Source of the DNA: Armatimonadota bacterium
Lineage (GTDB): Bacteria; Armatimonadota; DTGP01; JAHWJO01
Length of the DNA stretch: 7,592 nt
Assembly: GCA_019348365.1 (NCBI GenBank)
Contig: JAHWJO010000219.1
Location: 1 to 7,592, forward strand
Direction: 5' to 3'
Part shown: positions 4,346 to 7,592 of the stretch, piece after piece
How the letters are laid out: every line of letters begins with the position of its first letter
How positions within the stretch are numbered: the stretch's first letter is position 1
The notes under the pieces: model-generated
The model's input: only the letters and a program-made list of their open reading frames with translations
The model's database searches: none
Told to the model about the DNA's origin: nothing
Made by a program: the position numbers and the translations under genes

Positions 4346-7297
4346 TTAGAAGATCGCCGGGTTCATCTCGATCCTGTGCGAATTTGACTCCGGAGCCGGG
4401 GTGCGTTTCTCCCGCTCGATGGAATCTTTTTCTGCCTGCATCTTAGGCACGACGCTGGAGCAGAACGCTTTCACCATCTGCGGGTCGAACTGAGTGCCCG
4501 CCCCCTTCGCCAGCTCCCCGACCGCGATCTCCAGGGACAGCGCCTTGCGGTAGGGACGATCCGTGGTCATCGCGGAAAACGCATCCGCCACCGCCATCAG
4601 CCGACCCATGATCGGTATTTCATCTCCCACCAGGTTGTCGGGATAGCCTTTGCCGTCCCACCGCTCGTGGTGGTGTCGAACCCCCGGCACGGTTTCCGCC
4701 ATCCCCGGCACCGCCGAGACGAACAGCGCGCCCAGAGTCGGGTGGGTCCGCATGATGTCCTCTTCTTCTTTGCTGAGGCGCTGCGGCTTGCGGAGGATCT
4801 GATCCGGCACGCCGATCTTTCCCACGTCGTGCAGCAGGCCCGCGAGGCGAAGGATGCGGATCTCGTCGTGCGACCAGCCCAGCCATTCCGCCATCCAGCA
4901 GGAGTAGCGGGTCACTTCGTCGGAGTGGCGGCGGGTATAGCCGTCCTTGTTGTCCACCGCCGAGATCATCGCGTCGAAGACCCCGAAGTTCTCTTCGGCC
5001 ATGAGACGTCGGTGCTGGCGCACCTCTTCGGTCGCGGCGACGGCGCGGCCCCCCTGCCGCTTGCTCTCATACATGTTCTCGTCCGCGAAGGCGAGCAGCG
5101 TGTCGCGGTAGTCGCCGTCGTACGGGTAGACCGCGATGCCTGCGCTCACGCCGACCGGAATCTGCCGGTCAGCGTCACGGAATTTCACGCCTTTTAACTC
5201 GAGGTACTCGTTGATCCGGTCCGCCACCACGATGGCCTCGTGGGCGGTGCAGCCGGGCAAAATGGCGAGGAACTCGTCGCCGCCGTGCCGCCCGAAGGTG
5301 TCCGTCAGCCGGCAGACCTCCTTCAGCGCTTTCCCAACCGTCCGCAGGACCTCATCCCCGAACGGATGGCCGTAGGTGTCATTGAAGTTCTTGAAGTTAT
5401 TCAGGTCCATCACGACGACGGAGACGACGTTGTTGTCGCGCTGGGCGCGGGCGATCTCCTGTTCCAGCCGCTCCTGGAGCGCCCGGTGGTTGTACAGGCC
5501 CGTGACGGAATCGCGGTCGGCCATTTCTCGGGCTTCCCGGTAAAGCCGGGCGTTCTCGAGGGCGCCGCCTACCAGTGAGCTCATCGCTTCGAGGAGCGAG
5601 AGGTCTTCGTCCGTGAAATTGCTGTCCAGTATGCCGATCCAGAACAGTCCCAGCACCCGTTCATGGGACACCAGCGGCAGGATCACGCGATGCCAGTTCT
5701 CGGCGGGCAGCGGCGAGCAGAGGCCGTTGGGAACGTAGCCCAGCTGCTCCGGCGGGCGGAGCCGGGGGGAAACGTGGTCCGACCAGGCGACGACGAGCTG
5801 CGCCCCGGCGGGCTCTTCCTCTTCGTTGAGCGCGTAACCGCCGCCCCACGATCTGGGGATGATGTTGACGATCTCCTTGAGCGTCTCCCGGAGGATGACC
5901 CGGCTTTCAAGGGAGGCGTTGGCCGTGACCATGATCGTGTTGAGCGCGTCGAGGCGGGTCCCCTGCTGCTCCAGCTCCGCCTTATGCTCCAGCAGCACGT
6001 ACGCCTGTTTCTCCAGCTGCGCGCGATGGGTCTCCAGCGTCACGTTCGTCGATTGAAGCTCTTCGGTCCGCTCGTCCACCCGCTGCTTCAGGATCTGCGC
6101 GAAGTCGAGGTTTTCGTAGGAGGTGATGATCTGTCGCCGGATGAGCAGGAGAAAGAGCCCGGAAACGAGGACGATGGAGCTCATCCCCACCCGTCGGTCG
6201 TCGCCGATATCGTGGAGGAGGATCAGGATGCTCGCGCTGATCGAAAGGGCATAGGGGAAGATGAGGCGGAGCTTTGCGGATAAGTCCAGGCCCTCGCCGA
6301 GCTCCTCCAGCTTCCGCGACTCGTTTTGCTCAACGGCGTTCTTTTCCGCACCCGGCCACCAGGCCGAATAGCCCATCAGGCAGAACGAGAGCGCCCAGAG
6401 CGCCGACACCCACCAGCCCGGAAGATACTTGCCGGTGGAGAGCAGAACGTCCTCCATCTGGAATTCCATGCCGATGCTGGCGACGACGGCGGACGCCAGG
6501 CCGCCCAGCAGCAGGGGCAGCGCCCAGGAGCCCCGCTCGCGGACGTTCTGGAGCACCGCCAGCACGATGACGACGGCCATGACGCTCATGCCCGCCGCCG
6601 GGTACGCGAATGCGACCGCTTTGACCAGAAGGGATGCGTCCGAGGAGAAGATCGGTCCCAGGAGATACACCCAGGTCAGCGCGCCCAGCGAGGCGATGGC
6701 GAGGAGCGCATCCACCACGCTCCGGGCGTAACGGATCGAGCGGATCTTGCCCCACGAAGCGTAGAGGGAGGTCAGGACGGTGTTCCAGACTTTCCCGGCA
6801 AACCCGTCGGAGTGCTTGCTGGTGTGGAGCTGCAGCCCGCCGTAAAAGTAGAAGAAGAACTGGCCGATCAACCCGACATCCATGAATCCCGGCCATCCGG
6901 GCGATTTCCCCAGCGCCACCACGCTGTAGAGGCGATACCCCTGGGAGAGGGCGAACAGGAAATTCCCGAATCCGATGGCCTGCCACGCCCGCGCCAGTTC
7001 CGGATCGCGGGGGTGCTTACGGGCGCGGAGAAGGCAGGAGACGCCGGAGAAGATCGCCACCCCCAGGAGCATCACGAGAGACAGCGCGCGAATCGCCGTG
7101 CCGCTCCCCGTCTGGTAAACGCTCCACAGGAAAAGGAGGAAGTAGACCGCCAAACCCGCCCCCAGTAACGCCCGGCCCATCCGGGAACGGTCGAGAGGGA
7201 TCACGAGTTGAGGCGTATCCCCGTGAGGAGAAAGATCCGGCGGAGAGGGGGGAGGGGGAACGTTCTTCGCCTTGGGGGGAGGGCTAGCCAGCGACAA
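4346..7297 (-). CDS. Membrane sensor with GAF, GGDEF and HD-GYP domains (c-di-GMP synthesis and hydrolysis)
   Basis: This 983-residue protein has a Pro-rich cytoplasmic-looking N-terminus (1-38) and about ten predicted membrane helices between residues 41 and 392. A coiled-coil signalling helix (about 397-448) and a GAF-like domain (about 450-586) follow. Next is a GGDEF diguanylate cyclase domain (about 592-755) with metal aspartate D631, the GGDEF motif at 672-676 and an inhibitory I-site RLTD at 663-666, exactly five residues before it. Last comes an HD-GYP phosphodiesterase domain (about 770-960) with H791, H823-D824 and HHERWDGKGYP at 876-886. Both catalytic signatures look intact, so it should both make c-di-GMP from two GTP and hydrolyse it, with the membrane and GAF regions sensing an unknown ligand. 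The TTG start is supported by GGAGG 6 nt upstream and an in-frame stop at 7310-7312. It appears monocistronic, with its own terminator. Confidence 0.95.
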   Translation of the reverse strand: MSLASPPPKAKNVPPPPSPPDLSPHGDTPQLVIPLDRSRMGRALLGAGLAVYFLLFLWSVYQTGSGTAIRALSLVMLLGVAIFSGVSCLLRARKHPRDPELARAWQAIGFGNFLFALSQGYRLYSVVALGKSPGWPGFMDVGLIGQFFFYFYGGLQLHTSKHSDGFAGKVWNTVLTSLYASWGKIRSIRYARSVVDALLAIASLGALTWVYLLGPIFSSDASLLVKAVAFAYPAAGMSVMAVVIVLAVLQNVRERGSWALPLLLGGLASAVVASIGMEFQMEDVLLSTGKYLPGWWVSALWALSFCLMGYSAWWPGAEKNAVEQNESRKLEELGEGLDLSAKLRLIFPYALSISASILILLHDIGDDRRVGMSSIVLVSGLFLLLIRRQIITSYENLDFAQILKQRVDERTEELQSTNVTLETHRAQLEKQAYVLLEHKAELEQQGTRLDALNTIMVTANASLESRVILRETLKEIVNIIPRSWGGGYALNEEEEPAGAQLVVAWSDHVSPRLRPPEQLGYVPNGLCSPLPAENWHRVILPLVSHERVLGLFWIGILDSNFTDEDLSLLEAMSSLVGGALENARLYREAREMADRDSVTGLYNHRALQERLEQEIARAQRDNNVVSVVVMDLNNFKNFNDTYGHPFGDEVLRTVGKALKEVCRLTDTFGRHGGDEFLAILPGCTAHEAIVVADRINEYLELKGVKFRDADRQIPVGVSAGIAVYPYDGDYRDTLLAFADENMYESKRQGGRAVAATEEVRQHRRLMAEENFGVFDAMISAVDNKDGYTRRHSDEVTRYSCWMAEWLGWSHDEIRILRLAGLLHDVGKIGVPDQILRKPQRLSKEEEDIMRTHPTLGALFVSAVPGMAETVPGVRHHHERWDGKGYPDNLVGDEIPIMGRLMAVADAFSAMTTDRPYRKALSLEIAVGELAKGAGTQFDPQMVKAFCSSVVPKMQAEKDSIEREKRTPAPESNSHRIEMNPAIF

Positions 7298-7303
7298 ATT
7301 CGG

Positions 7304-7308
7304 CCTCC
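7304..7308 (-). promoter_or_regulatory. Shine-Dalgarno site fixing the TTG 7297 start
   Basis: GGAGG on the minus strand lies 6 nt before TTG 7297. An in-frame TGA at 7312-7310 excludes a longer product, so this TTG is the natural start of the GGDEF/HD-GYP gene. Confidence 0.7.
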
Positions 7309-7513
7309 ATCAATCGAGCAGCCATGAAAGTGAACCTCACAGCGTCGGACGGGTGAGGAAGGAAACATTCGACGGGGCGGCGGAGGGGGGGTACGTGGAC
7401 CGGAAACCGATGGCCCCTCGCCGAAACGGGTGGGAAGCTCGGCTCTCGCCGCTTCCTTAACCTATTAAACCCGATGCGGAGGGGGTTTTATGGGGGTATG
7501 ACGAGAACGTTAC

Positions 7514-7535
7514 AGGGGAGCGATTCCGTTCCCCT
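7514..7535 (+). repeat. Short hairpin in the leader of the possible right-edge gene
   Basis: Arms 7514-7522 (aggggagcg) and 7527-7535 (cgttcccct) form a 9-bp stem with one G-U pair and a 4-nt loop (attc). No U-tract follows on the plus strand. It lies 40 nt before the candidate ATG at 7575 and could be a leader structure or chance. Confidence 0.4.
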
Positions 7536-7574
7536 CATGAACTATCGGTAGTAGCCATCGGACGATGGAGGGAC

Positions 7575-7592
7575 ATGAAGCATAAAGAGGAT
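7575..7592 (+). CDS. Possible 5' end of a plus-strand gene (truncated by the window)
   Basis: ATG at 7575 is preceded by GGAGGG at 7567-7572, a strong SD, with rather tight spacing (2 nt from the full hexamer, 4 nt from GGAG). The reading frame stays open to the window end, giving MKHKED. Six codons are too few to identify a product. The divergent orientation relative to the sensor gene makes a gene start here plausible. Confidence 0.35.

Larger units (their letters stand above)
7298..7574. other. Divergent intergenic region
   Basis: About 277 nt lie between the minus-strand sensor gene and a possible plus-strand gene at the right edge. It should hold promoters for both directions, but I see no convincing -35/-10 pair. 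An AT-richer patch (ttaacctattaaac, 7457-7470) is the best place to look. A G-rich stretch with several runs of G or T follows (7479-7497). A short hairpin lies at 7514-7535. No family of riboswitch or small RNA is recognisable. Confidence 0.4.

Noticed and set aside
6326..7168. 280-codon plus-strand frame antisense to the membrane part of the sensor gene
   Set aside because: Hydrophilic Arg/Gln/Glu-rich mirror of a transmembrane coding region with no motif of its own.
7470..7574. Riboswitch (for example c-di-GMP or fluoride type) upstream of the right-edge gene
   Set aside because: Only a short simple hairpin is visible. None of the conserved core sequences of riboswitches known to me are present.

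Overview
The window is GC-rich (clearly above 60% by eye) bacterial chromosomal DNA with tightly packed genes, frequent GTG/TTG starts and Shine-Dalgarno (SD) motifs. It looks like an environmental bacterium outside the well-studied groups. GC content, non-ATG starts, the STM4011/STM4012-type radical SAM pair and a GGDEF/HD-GYP sensor suggest a lineage such as Methylomirabilota, Nitrospirota or Acidobacteriota, but the sequence does not settle the phylum. There are no tRNA or rRNA genes, CRISPR arrays or recognisable transposase genes.

Layout: (1) 1-1199, plus strand: the 3' end of an STM4012-type, HemN/HemW-like radical SAM gene, overlapping by 10 nt a complete STM4011-type radical SAM gene. 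The extreme left edge carries signs of a frameshift in the STM4012-type gene. (2) 1200-1409: a noncoding gap between convergent genes. It contains a long palindrome nested inside a 13-nt terminal inverted repeat pair, which looks like a small non-autonomous mobile or interspersed repeat element. (3) 1410-4108 (or 4153), minus strand: a three-gene operon transcribed in the order alpha/beta-hydrolase-fold protein (nucleophile serine apparently replaced by glycine), spermidine-synthase-like protein with an N-terminal twin-arginine/membrane segment, and a five-helix membrane protein of unknown family. Gaps are 10 and 13 nt. (4) 4109-4345: promoter region of that operon and a strong intrinsic terminator for the next gene. 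(5) 4346-7297, minus strand: a 983-residue membrane sensor with about ten transmembrane helices, coiled coil, GAF, GGDEF and HD-GYP domains, apparently able both to make and to break cyclic di-GMP. (6) 7298-7592: a divergent intergenic region with a small hairpin and a possible start of a plus-strand gene at the right edge.

How the genes work together: the radical SAM pair belongs to a conserved but functionally obscure cassette (STM4011-STM4014 in Salmonella nomenclature). The rest of that cassette should lie left of the window. The minus-strand operon may encode an envelope-associated process: a hydrolase-like protein, a membrane-tethered or exported aminopropyltransferase/methyltransferase-fold protein and an integral membrane partner. 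The c-di-GMP protein is a stand-alone transcription unit with its own terminator and need not be functionally linked to its neighbours.
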